Below the pieces are notes generated by a model. It ran no database searches and was not told where the DNA came from. It saw only the letters and a list, made by a program, of their open reading frames with translations. Of a stretch of 64,000 bases of DNA, positions 33,071-43,367 are shown piece by piece. Source of the stretch: Setoptus koraiensis (lineage: Eukaryota > Arthropoda); NCBI GenBank assembly GCA_048013815.1, contig CM106585.1, positions 15,686,001 to 15,750,000 on the forward strand, in the 5' to 3' direction. The position numbers and the translations under genes were made by a program. The first letter of the stretch is position 1. The number at the start of each line of letters is the position of its first letter.

Positions 33071-34065
33071 TCAATACAGGCTAGCCATGCAGCTAGTCTT
33101 GCCCAAACAACAGAATACAATGAGCAATATAGTTGTAGGAAGTAGTGTAAATATGATTATAATATTATTGTTAGGCACAAGATTGGCCGACTGATTGCAT
33201 GCATCGGAATAACAAGTGCATGACTCCATCATAACGCCGTGTGTTCCAGAACGTTTAACGCAAACGTCCTTCTTTTCGCTTTGACTAGCTTTATCGCTTT
33301 CCTCAACATAATCAATCCAGCCACAGTTTCTGCGGACCAACTTTCTAGACTCGACTGTTTAATTTAATAAATTTAATACAAGTAATAATTGAATTTAATG
33401 GTCGATTGTCATCGTTTGTGACACCAAACAAATAGCGGTAATAAGATTAATCAATTAATGATATTAATATTGATTGCGTGAGCGTGAACGACGATCAGCA
33501 GGATATCACCGAGCGGATCGAATTGGATCGGATCGGATATTCAGTGTGTGTCATATGAGTGAGACCGACTTACCATACATGACCAGTTTCCGGCATACTT
33601 TGGGCTTAGCGTCTGCCGCTTGAATGTAAGGGTCGTCTTTGCAGTCGATGGCGGTTCTGTTGGCGCTATCGAATGTTTCGTCGCAGCCCCGATCATCGAC
33701 ACTGGTGCAATTGAAGCATTTCAGCGAGTTGACTGTTGATTGAATTGGGCCCGGTTGGTGTTGGTGTTGTAATTGTTTTGTCGAGCGACAGGCAACCGAA
33801 TTGGAATTGCGAATTGCGCACGTGGCAGAATTAGATGCGGCACAGGTGACAGGTTAGACAGAGCAATTAATTGATTAATTATACAATTATTATACAATTG
33901 GACAGGGCGACAAACTGAGACTGGCCACACAAAGACGGCCTCGGGCCGGACAGAGATTATCAAGGGCAGTGAATAGTGAGTGTGAATAGTTATATACGCA
34001 CCCTGGTCGAAATACAACAACGCCAATTGTAAACAAACAAAAGCTACCAATAGCGAGCTATTCAT
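33071..34065 (-). CDS. Ly6/uPAR three-finger protein, sleepless/quiver-like, GPI-anchored
   Basis: Three exons on the minus strand: 34065-34002, 33732-33574 and 33354-33071. All are GT-AG with phase-1 junctions and total 507 nt (168 aa). Exon 1 is a signal peptide (MNSSLLVAFVCLQLALLYF). Exon 2 begins the Ly6 fold with LKCFNCTSVDDRGCDETF, then IDCKDD and VCRKLV. Exon 3 carries LVRRNCGWID, KDVCVKRSG and the hallmark CTCYSDACNQS. A hydrophobic tail (IIIIFTLLPTTILLIVFCCL) follows, consistent with GPI-anchor processing. The Cys pattern (CxxC... C... DC... CRK... RRxCG... C... CxC...CN) is that of arthropod sleepless/quiver-type proteins, which modulate ion channels or junctions at the cell surface. 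The specific role is unknown. Confidence 0.82.
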
Positions 34066-36027
34066 TTTTGTTGTAATCTGATTGTAATGATGATGATTGG
34101 TAGTTATAGTGAACGGCGACAAGGGATTTGTCTCTGTCGCATTCAAATTTGGTTCAATGGGTTTATTGGAATTGAGCTGTCTCAGTTTGCTTGCTTCACT
34201 ATTTCTTGTTGTAACCGTTTGCTTGTGAATATTATTGTCTGGCGTTTGATATAGTAATAGAGTCATATTATTACTGTTATTAGCAGTGATTTTAATAACG
34301 TGAGTTATTTGTATAACTCTTACAAGCGGGTACTCTTGTCTCTAGGTTGGTTGCTTGTTTAGCGCTCTCTGTTTCGCCGACTATGCTCGCCGACGTTGCT
34401 GGCTTGTGTGAGAGCTACGACTGGCTGTCTATGCGAAATGTCTAGCTGTTGTTGGCTGTGAATCTATTTGGTTTGAATCTATACGTGAGTGTATAATTGG
34501 GATAGGTATTGTATAATGCGGATTTGCTGCGGGTCGGTGTCGTCGGGCTCCCAGCGGGCGACAATTGTAACAACAACAATAATCGACTAGCGACACTGAA
34601 TGTGAAAACTGCAAAAGGATGCGTACACTGGCGGATATTGTGGCGTCTTGTAGCAGATATTACAGCAATAATAATTATGATGATAATACTCGATGCAATA
34701 ACAGTAATAATGCGTTATCTTAAACATGACGAGCATTAGCAACTAATGAGTAGCTAGGTGCTGCTGCTGCTGTTTGTGTGCGATATTCGCACCACATACG
34801 CATACACGCACACACACACGCACACATACACACACTTGCACAAATCCTCTAGTCAGCACACACACACACACACAATCGCTTGTTGTGTGTGTATCAGACG
34901 ACGACGACGACGAGGACGTCAGCATCGAGATACTCGCTACTCACGTCCCCACAATGCAGTCTCCTCGAGAAGCTATAGTAGCGAACACACACACACACAC
35001 ATCATCGCGGCCTGGCAAGTCTGCGCCCCAAAATGGTCCATTTAGTCTAGCTCACACTGTGTTCTTCGGCAACGGTTTACACTAGATACACACGCAGCCA
35101 GATAATAAGAGCACGGCGAGTGCGCTAATGTCGCTATAGTCCGCACACTCACTTGGCTCGCTCTCTCGGGCTCGACACACATTACGCACACACACACACA
35201 CACACATATATATATTATATAATATATATATATATATATATCCGAGAGCACACACATATACGCATATATACGCATGTATACGCATGTATACGCATGTATA
35301 CGCATGTATACGCATGTATATGCGGGTGCTCTCGTTTGTTACACACACAAATCGGATAATGTATTCTTGTGTGTGTGTGTTGGGTACATGGGCAAACGTC
35401 TAACGTGAGCGTACACCATCCAATCGCCTCGCTGTTACGTAACTCTGCTGCTATATGGTGCATGGTTAAAAATAGTCCGCACACATAGAGTCGATCGCGA
35501 GTTGCGACAACAGCGCATCTAGCCATATAGCACCGACGGGCATGTAACCACGACGGTAGCCTCGCGGCTGGCACGGTTCCGCTAGCAGCAGCCGCTTTGG
35601 CGATCTAGTTTTTAGCAGCACGCCAGCGGCTTCATATTGGCGCCTAATGCCGCCCTGTGTATACGTGGCGCAACGCGACGCGACGCGTTGTGCTCCACGA
35701 AACACACCTAACAAAATGTATACTGCAAATAAGTGCTTGTGGACATAATTGTGACCGCTTGTGTGACGCTGGGCCCCCGCCGAAAAGCCAACCCAACTTG
35801 GCGGTGGCCGCAACCGATCAGCGGCGTGAAGGCCGCCGAATTGGTGGCTAAAGAATGAGTTTGTGTCATGACGAACCAACAATTCTTTGCCACTTGCTCG
35901 AACACAAAGGGTTGACAGCAGCGTTGACGACTGAATGAACAGAATACAGACAGACACAGGCTCCGTATCACAGAAACAGTAAGCATAATAAACACGCACT
36001 AGAGCGGATTTGAGTGACGCGAAAATA
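34066..36027. other. Intergenic region with CA/TA microsatellites
   Basis: CA repeats lie at 34803-34873, 34985-35001 and 35186-35206. They are followed by TA repeats and a CGCATGTATA 10-mer array (35262-35321). A minus-strand frame at 35466-35999 (177 codons) lacks any recognisable domain and I do not call it a gene. Confidence 0.5.
35262..35321. repeat. 10-bp CGCATGTATA minisatellite, about 6 copies
   Basis: Tandem ACGCATGTAT units lie inside a larger CA/TA-rich block. Confidence 0.92.
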
Positions 36028-36033
36028 TTTATT
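36028..36033 (-). other. Polyadenylation signal for the YNN/RG-rich gene
   Basis: AATAAA on the minus strand, about 86 nt beyond the stop codon at 36119. Confidence 0.5.
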
Positions 36034-36118
36034 ACTTTTTTGGGTCTATCTCGACTGGTCTATCTAGAGATAGCGAAAGCTAAATAGACTATTAACTATC
36101 AGTGATAGTAACACCAAG

Positions 36119-37066
36119 TTACATAGTGCCAATTGAGGCTCGTACAAACTCGTCGGCTCTCTGTCTGGCACTGTCGCTCGGCTCGAAATTAGATTTATAC
36201 GGCGGCGATTTCAGACCATAATTGTTCTGGACAGTTGTGCGATGATAACGATTTTGCTGTCTGTATCCACCTGAGGGGTAACCGCCGCCGCCTCCATTGT
36301 AGCGACTGCCACCATTGTTGTAACTGCCTGAGTATTGGTTAGAGTTAACTCGATTGACATAATTGTTGTGAGCGGCATTATTGTATCCGCCGGCTCGATT
36401 ATTATAGCCATCGTTGTTGCTGTTGCGTCTGTTAACGCGAGAGCCTAGTGGCGATCGATCCTTGTTTTTTCTGTTGTTCGACTTGGTCGAAGCAGCTTTA
36501 CCTTCATTAGAAGACTTTTTTTGGTCGCCGGCATTCTTGTTGCCCGATTTCTTGTTGTTTGGTTCCTTTTGCTTCTGATCGTCGGTTGCTTGGTCAACTT
36601 TAACATCAATGCCGGCGCTTTCGGCGGTTTTGTCAGAAACAGTCACAATATTGTCGGCTTGCGCGCTTGACTCGGTGCTCTTAGAGCCAGTGTTGTCATC
36701 CGAAGCTGGCTTGACGTCAGCAGCTTGTTGATCGGTGCCAGGCTGATTATCTGCTACAGTTGTCTCATGTGGTGTGTCCTGTGAATCAACATTGGCGTCC
36801 ATTGATGTAGATGAGCTATTCTCAACATCGTGCACTGCCTTACTAGGTGATTGTACCTCGTCACTTGTCGCCTGGGTTTTTGTTGAAGGGCTCATCTGGG
36901 CAGGTGAGCATATCGCAGATTTGTATGGACTTGACGGGGGAGTATTTTTCAGGATAATAGAGGCTGCCGCCTCGTCGGTGGTTTTTTCCCCATCACCAGT
37001 GGCGGTGGACAATAGCTGGTGCTGGTCGCCATGAGCATCTTTAACTTCTTGAGCCGACTCTGCCAT
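36119..37066 (-). CDS. Low-complexity basic/YNN-RG-rich protein, probable RNA-associated
   Basis: An intronless 315-aa frame starting MAESAQEVKDAHGDQHQLL. The first 150 residues are acidic/Ser-Thr-rich with SP/TP sites (NTPPSSPYKS, SPAQMSPSTK). Residues about 165-215 are Lys-rich (QKQKEPNNKKSGNKNAGDQK). Residues about 215-285 are Asn/Tyr/Gly-rich with RG and YNN repeats (GYNNRAGGYNN, SRYNGGGGGYPSGGYRQQ). The C-terminus is ordered-looking: SARQRADEFVRASIGTM. No folded domain is visible. Composition is that of disordered RNP proteins, but I do not recognise a family. It starts 352 bp downstream of the end of BRSK on the same strand. Confidence 0.6.
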   Translation of the reverse strand: MAESAQEVKDAHGDQHQLLSTATGDGEKTTDEAAASIILKNTPPSSPYKSAICSPAQMSPSTKTQATSDEVQSPSKAVHDVENSSSTSMDANVDSQDTPHETTVADNQPGTDQQAADVKPASDDNTGSKSTESSAQADNIVTVSDKTAESAGIDVKVDQATDDQKQKEPNNKKSGNKNAGDQKKSSNEGKAASTKSNNRKNKDRSPLGSRVNRRNSNNDGYNNRAGGYNNAAHNNYVNRVNSNQYSGSYNNGGSRYNGGGGGYPSGGYRQQNRYHRTTVQNNYGLKSPPYKSNFEPSDSARQRADEFVRASIGTM

Positions 37067-37418
37067 TATTGTGTTACGTTATTTTTCTGAACAAACAAAC
37101 TGATTTAGATTAATCTTACTCTTGGTTTAGCTGAGGAATAGTTGATACAGTCTTTTAGTTGACTAACATGAGCTACTTAGTAATATAACAATATTACTTT
37201 AATAGATCTTCTTAATTATTTATGTAAGTCGCTGATCGAATCTTTCTTGTAGTGTGCATACTGTTGGGCACTGCTCTTACATTTTATACTCTCTCGGTGG
37301 TAGCGATCTCAAAAGTGGCTGAAATCCATTCATTTAACCACATGACATAACTCGATAACTCATGCACTAATCACACAACAATCACCACCATGTGCCTTTG
37401 TTCAAGTTCATCATTACT

Positions 37419-40400
37419 TCATTTTTTCTTTGTGGGTGTTTCTAGAAGATCACGCTCTATATTGATACTTGTTTTATTGTTGTTGCTGTTGTTGTTGTTC
37501 CCGCATGAACTAGAGCTTATAGCGTTGCAATTAGAATTAGTTATTAGGGTCTGCATCCCGCCACTTGCATTACCGCTTATGTTTGGCGCTATTTTTGAGT
37601 GCATCTCGCTATTTATATCATTGTTGGCCATATTGATATTACCATAATGATAATCTGACTGTGGTTGATTGACTACAAAATTCATTTTGTGACTCAGTAG
37701 CTGCTGTTGCATATTCTCACAAATTCTTTTAAATCTATGGATTGGCCCAGATATCAGGGAGAACGTCAAACAATATACGGAACGAAAAGAATTCTGTCTC
37801 TGATAATTGTCTCTATCGTTCTGTGAGGATCCATTTGTTGATGTGTTTCTCGTTCCTGAGCTATTGTTGGCTGACGAACCTGCCGCCGTTATGTCTATTT
37901 GGAATTTAACGTTCCTTTGAAACATTGCTGAAGTTCCGGATGACCTCTTGAATTCAACCCTGAACGACATTGGACTTAATATTTGATGATTAACATCGGG
38001 ACTCTGGAGCATTTTGATAAAAACGAGAAAAACGTAGTTGCATTAGTGGACTGATTAGACTATGTAGTTACTGAACTTGAAACAACTGCATGACGCCTAT
38101 ACTCACAGAGAAAAATGTATGGATTAGATCGGCTTTGATAACCGTCAGAGGTCTGTCTCTGATGAGGACAACATGGACATGGGCATCATTTTGAATTGCT
38201 CCATCACCGGTGGTGTTACCAAGAAGCATCAATTGACCGAACCAAGATTTTTTGTTCAGATTTGGACCCGGTTCACACATGTCGCTAGTTGCAAGCTCTT
38301 CATAGGCAGTGTTTGGTGTTTGCATTTTATTCCTACGATGAAATCTTGGCGTGCCCAGAAAACTGTTCTTGAGATTATTCAAACGCGATTTCCAATAAGG
38401 CTGCTGATGTCCATTTCCATCTAAATCACTACAATTACTGGAAGATCCGAAGCTACCGCTTTCACTCAACGACGAAGATCCTCGTCTACTGGGATTATTA
38501 GTCTTAAATTTCGACGTAGAGTTCAACAAAGAGGTCAATGTTGCCTGGTGATTGGTTGTATTCACTGATGCCGTTGAGGAAGCTGACGGAGAGGGTGAAG
38601 AATCATATCTTTGGTTTGTGTAGATATGATTCACTGGAGTGCCTAATTGTGTTGTAGCAGTTACATTTGTTGCTTGAGGGTTCGTTGGGACAGATGAGCA
38701 TGATGTTTGATGTTGAAGGTGCCTACTGGAACATTGAGTTAGATGGGTTGGTGTTTGTTGTTGTTGTTGTTGGCTACTATTTGTGCTATTGTTGCTTGGA
38801 ATATTGGTTCTTCTGGATAGCATTGGGTGATGCTGACAGCTACTGTGGTGCTGTTGATGATGATGATGACTACCAGAAGCACTATTAACACGTCTATGTA
38901 TTGGAGTGAATTGACTATTTAAAAATGAACTTCTCGAAGTGGGCGATGATAAATCACCACTTGTACTTCCACTGCGACCTTTACTGTACCGTTGTGTATA
39001 GGCTCTTCTCTGGGCTATTGGAGAGCCATCAGTCAATGAATTATACGAGCCTCTCATACTAAGCGCACGCTCGTGATCAGATATTATGAATTTATCTACT
39101 CTTTTTCTTGGTGGATCAATGCCACCTATATTATTTCCTAGTCTATGTAAGCCCGAAGTCAAGGTTGAGTTAATTGCACCTGCCGAGTCCGAGCGGGCTC
39201 TTGTTAGAAATTGCATAGGCCTATTGGAAGAACCTGATAGTTTATGACTAGATTGTGCATTTAAACATTTTGAAGGAGCTATATCCTCTTCGCTGTCTTC
39301 TAGTGCAGGTTTCCTTAACTTCCTGTCTAATAGTAAGAAATATATCACTTTTTCTTCGTTGTGCTCTGTGCTGAGAAGATTAGCCAATAGTTTGTGTTTG
39401 TCTTTGAAGCATCCAAGTGATGACATGTTTGCTAACACATCAGCATCTAAGTCATCTGTTGAGGGAATAATGTGAGTTTGAACGACCTGTTTCATGGGTA
39501 ATTCCAATTCTAATTCATTTAAATCGTTATTGTTACCATTGTTGTTATTGCCAGATTTAGACAATATACCTGAACCACTAGATGAAGAGTTATTAGCGCT
39601 ATTTGAGCTACTTTGGGCACCACCATGAGTACTGCCACTGGTTACCCAAGGATGCCGAACTACCTCATTGAGAGTGATCCTTTTATCTGAATCTACCTCT
39701 ATCATTGCTCTAAGCAGTGACTGGCATTCACTTGGTACAAAGTGTGGTATATGAAAGACACCTCTTTTGACTTTCTCTAGCAATTGCCTTAAGTTGTCAT
39801 CATCAAATGGCAAGGCACCAACTAATAGAGCGTACAATATCACTCCGCAGCTCCATACATCGGCACGCCGTCCATCATATTTTTCGCCTCTCACAACTTC
39901 TGGGCTAGCATAATGCGGAGAACCGCAGGATGTTTCTAATAGAGAATTTTCTAACTGTAACGAGGCCATACCAAAATCGGCCACCTTGATATTGCCTTTA
40001 TCATCCAAGAGTAGATTTTCTGGTTTGAGGTCACGATGACTAGATGCGCGGCATGGTGGTTTGGTATGCGGTAGACGGATACAAGTGTAGATGGTAGTAT
40101 AGATGGTAGTATAGGTAGTAGTATGGATGTGTTTATAGATAGAAAATTGACGAGTTAGTATAAGCAGTATAATATTGATTAATGATTGGTTATCGGGTAT
40201 CGGGTACTTGATTGAGTAATTAAGTTAAGCGAGAGCTGCGTGCGTTGCGCAGATAAAGAAATAGAACTAACCATATGGAATGACAATGGCAAAAGTCTAG
40301 CGCCGAAATGATCTGCCTGAAGAACTTCCTCGCCTCCTTTATGTTGAGTCTGCCCTTGCTGACTAGATAGTCGAACAATTCGCCACCAGATACGTGCTCC

Positions 40401-41228
40401 AAAACTAGATAGAGGAAGTGCTTATTTTCGTACACATCGTACAATCCGAGAACGTGCGGATGTTCGATGAGTTTCATGATGGCTATCTCTCGTTCCACCT
40501 AATTGGAATAACAGTTGCATTGAATTGCAGTTGGATTTGGGTGGAAAAGACAAAATGGATGGATTAGTTGACTGAGTCAATTTTCTCCAGATTTAGCACA
40601 ACTGTTACCTGGTTTTGCTTACCTTCTGCAGAACGGACTCGGATAGTTTTGTTCTGTTGATGATTTTGATTGCCACCTTATGTCCAGTAACACAATGTAT
40701 GCCTAGCTTGACAAGGCCCGTCTGGCCCTTGCCCAGTGTCTTATCGAGTCTGTATGGGCCCACGTAGGAGTGTTGCACGAGCGAGTTTGACTCGTGATGT
40801 TGATTGTTATTCAATTGCATCTTGTTAACACTGGTGCTGTTGTTGTTCTTTCTACTCTGTCTAGTTGAGTTGTTGCTGGTGCCTGTGGTGTGCGTTTGCT
40901 GCTTTTGATGTTGGTGCTGATGGTGATGATGGTGCTGATTTTGGTGATGACCAGTAATATTGCTGTTAGTGTTAATATTACAGCCGTTGTTGTTGTTGCT
41001 AGTTGAGTTGGTCTGTTTGGAATTGTTATTGTTTGCTAATGTTGCAATGGAGGCGCTGTTATTTGTCGCTTGGTTTGCATTCAATGCTGCTATGCTGTTT
41101 GTGTTAATTGTTGGTGGGTTATTAATTGACGATACGACTGCTACGTTTGCTTGCAATGACGACGAGCCAGCGTTATTGCCAGTGTTTTGGTTGCACAATT
41201 GAGAGGAAGTGACCGCCGCAGAGGCCAT
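37419..41228 (-). CDS. BRSK: BRSK/SAD-family serine/threonine kinase
   Basis: Four exons on the minus strand: 41228-40623, 40498-40272, 40039-38107 and 38003-37419. All are GT-AG in matching phases and total 3351 nt (1116 aa). A 158-residue Asn/Gln/His-rich N-terminal extension precedes the kinase. Kinase features are G-loop [12 protein letters not shown], Lys188 in [13 protein letters not shown] (Asp281; the Cys before it is split by the second intron), DFG (299-301), LKB1-type activation-loop Thr314 in [15 protein letters not shown], and [13 protein letters not shown]-like segment follows (about 478-525, [20 protein letters not shown]). The C-terminal KA1-like region spans exons 3-4 ([18 protein letters not shown], then [29 protein letters not shown]). 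BRSKs act in neuronal polarity and presynaptic vesicle clustering. Start ATG 41228 is the first in the frame. The middle is unusually rich in Ser/Gln/His. Confidence 0.92.
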
Positions 41229-42213
41229 CCTACGGCTGTGAGATTATGATCCTCCAGTTCTCACTTGTCGTGTTATTATTGCTATTGTATTATTATTGTT
41301 GCTATCTATCCAGTGCGTTTATCCAGTGCGTTTATCCAGTGACAAACAGAGCACAATATTGTTGCCTTGGCCCAATTGCATTACACTGTCGGAATGTCGC
41401 TATATAATATAAATATAATGTCTCAATAATACTTGTTACCTATTTGATATAAATATTTGCCTATTTGATGCCAATTTTTATCCTGTAATTATTTCTAATA
41501 ATATTATCTCGAGATGCGTCTGTCTATCTGTTTGTGCCTCTCAGGAGGCGAGGGGGGTGGGGGGGGGGGTGGGCAATCTTCAAGACAACCTGAGATTAAT
41601 GACGCTCCAGTGTCTGACTGTGCCGTTGCTACTGGCTCCGTATCACACGCACACACACCAATACAAATGCATATACAAATGCGCACACACGCCCAATGGT
41701 CCTCAAATGGTCGCCTCAAACGCAGTGCATCTGAAACAATCGCTCTATTTATATTGATAGTTCGCTGACAACTCACCCAATTCTATCTGGTCTGCAGCGC
41801 GCTCTCATTTATCTGGCTTCAGGGGCGCATTCCTCTATGCTCCCTTCGGGGCCCCCATTGAGCCTAAATGCAGTTTGTGCAAGATTGTCCGTGTGTGTGT
41901 GCGTGTGTGCGTTGGGCCAGTAAAGCTTTGAACGCGTACACGCTCGTACAAACGCGCGCACACACACACACTCACTCACACACCTTCGCCGCGCACACGT
42001 ACCGTACGTCATATATAAACGTATACGCTTATGTAAGAACAAGGCACAGATAGAGAGAGAGAGCGAGCCTAGAAACGCGCGCATTAAGTCGATCACACGC
42101 AATCTATTTACAGTGCACAACTAACACAATGGTAAAAAGGGGGCTCTACAGAGGAAGCAACTCAAAGATTTGACAGTATGCGGACTCACCACACTGTTTG
42201 CCTAAGTTATGTC

Positions 42214-42244
<31 letters not shown>

Positions 42245-42830
42245 AAGTGTGTGTTTGCTTGTGCGTGTGCGTGTTCGTGTGCTTGCCTGTTCCACCGAAT
42301 GGTTGTCGGGGGAGCAAAAATTTCCTCATCCTCGTATATATCCTCGTGTATATGTGCGCTTCCTACTCCGCCTCAGCAGCACCAGCTAGCTGCTAGCATA
42401 GATGCAAACCAGAATTTCGTACAACGTACTTTTCCCGCTAGGGGGCCCCTTAGCGGAAACATGAACGTGAATAAAGAATTGCCTGAAACTCGACACCCCG
42501 CGTCTATGCACGATGCCAGCAAGACAGCTAGCGAGAGCAGGAACCCTCTGCAGATCACTAACAAACCAACCAATTTGGTTCAACTAAAATTTTGTTTGAA
42601 TCTCGCGCCTCACAATAGAAAGTGGCCATCTGATTGTTGTTTATACATGATGTGGACTTGGAATTCACGTGCTTCCGAACAGTCGTATACTGTATGACCA
42701 GTGGTTGGACAACAATTTGCGATATTTAGATAAGACGAGTAGGAATGTATTCGACCCGCAACCATACTGCATCATCAAATGACCAACTATATCAAATTAC
42801 TCATATATTATTTTTATTATTATCATCAAA
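41229..42830. other. Intergenic: BRSK upstream region
   Basis: No supported gene. It has a G-run (41548-41571), CA/TG microsatellites (41654-41700, 41890-41915, 41957-41985 and 42211-42253) and GA repeats. Small frames here are repeat-driven. Confidence 0.5.
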
Positions 42831-43367
42831 ATGGCACTATTGATCAGAAAAGACCTACGTGATAGCACAAAACACTGTCCCATTTGTAAAGTGTCCATCG
42901 CCAGGAGACATTTTTACATACACCTAACTCAAAAATGTATTAAGAAATATGAGAATAATCTCAATGAAATGGGACTGGTCAGATGCCCTTATAGTGAACA
43001 TCATATAATACCCAAAGACTTCTTGGATGACCACCTAGAGAGACACTGTGATGAAGTTAAGAATAACATTACCTCAATTCTTCAGGATCCATCTAGATTT
43101 AATACACCCTTGATAAACGATGGATCTGTCTCCATAATCAGGCAACTTATGAACCATAACTCCATAGATAGTAATCTGGAGTATATCAGAGGAACACTCG
43201 AAGCAAAGAAGAAATCCGATCAAACGGCTGCCCTGCTAGCCACTGAGAATAATATTAAGGAGGAGGACCACCAGAATGTGAAACAAGAGTCCGAACCCGA
43301 TTACTCTGATAGTGATCTAGAACGTATTGATGTTGACGAAACGTTTAGAATGAAAGTGGAAGAATAA
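42831..43367 (+). CDS. CHHC zinc-finger protein, GTSF1/U11-48K-like, copy 2
   Basis: 178 aa, intronless, about 80% identical to the minus-strand copy at 26449-26967. Conserved blocks include LRDSTKHCPICKVSIARRHF, CPYSEHHIIPKDFLDDHLER and TPLINDGSVSIIRQLMNHNS. An extra Lys (HLTQKC versus HLTQC) lengthens the last spacing of finger 1 to H-x4-C, the same as finger 2 has in both copies. The C-terminus is acidic and four residues longer (DETFRMKVEE). As in copy 1 the stop overlaps AATAAA. Nucleotide similarity runs about 15 bp upstream of the ATG (TTATTATCATCAAA) and about 24 bp past the stop, then ends. Both frames are intact, so both may be functional. The role (PIWI partner, splicing, other) is unknown. 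Confidence 0.62.
   Translation: MALLIRKDLRDSTKHCPICKVSIARRHFYIHLTQKCIKKYENNLNEMGLVRCPYSEHHIIPKDFLDDHLERHCDEVKNNITSILQDPSRFNTPLINDGSVSIIRQLMNHNSIDSNLEYIRGTLEAKKKSDQTAALLATENNIKEEDHQNVKQESEPDYSDSDLERIDVDETFRMKVEE

Noticed and set aside
34758..35359. Thr-His and Tyr-Ile repeat frames
   Set aside because: They are direct translations of CA, TA and CGCATGTATA repeats.
35466..35999. 177-codon minus-strand frame
   Set aside because: No domain, and composition resembles random GC-rich sequence. A microsatellite block adjoins it and no splice context is evident.
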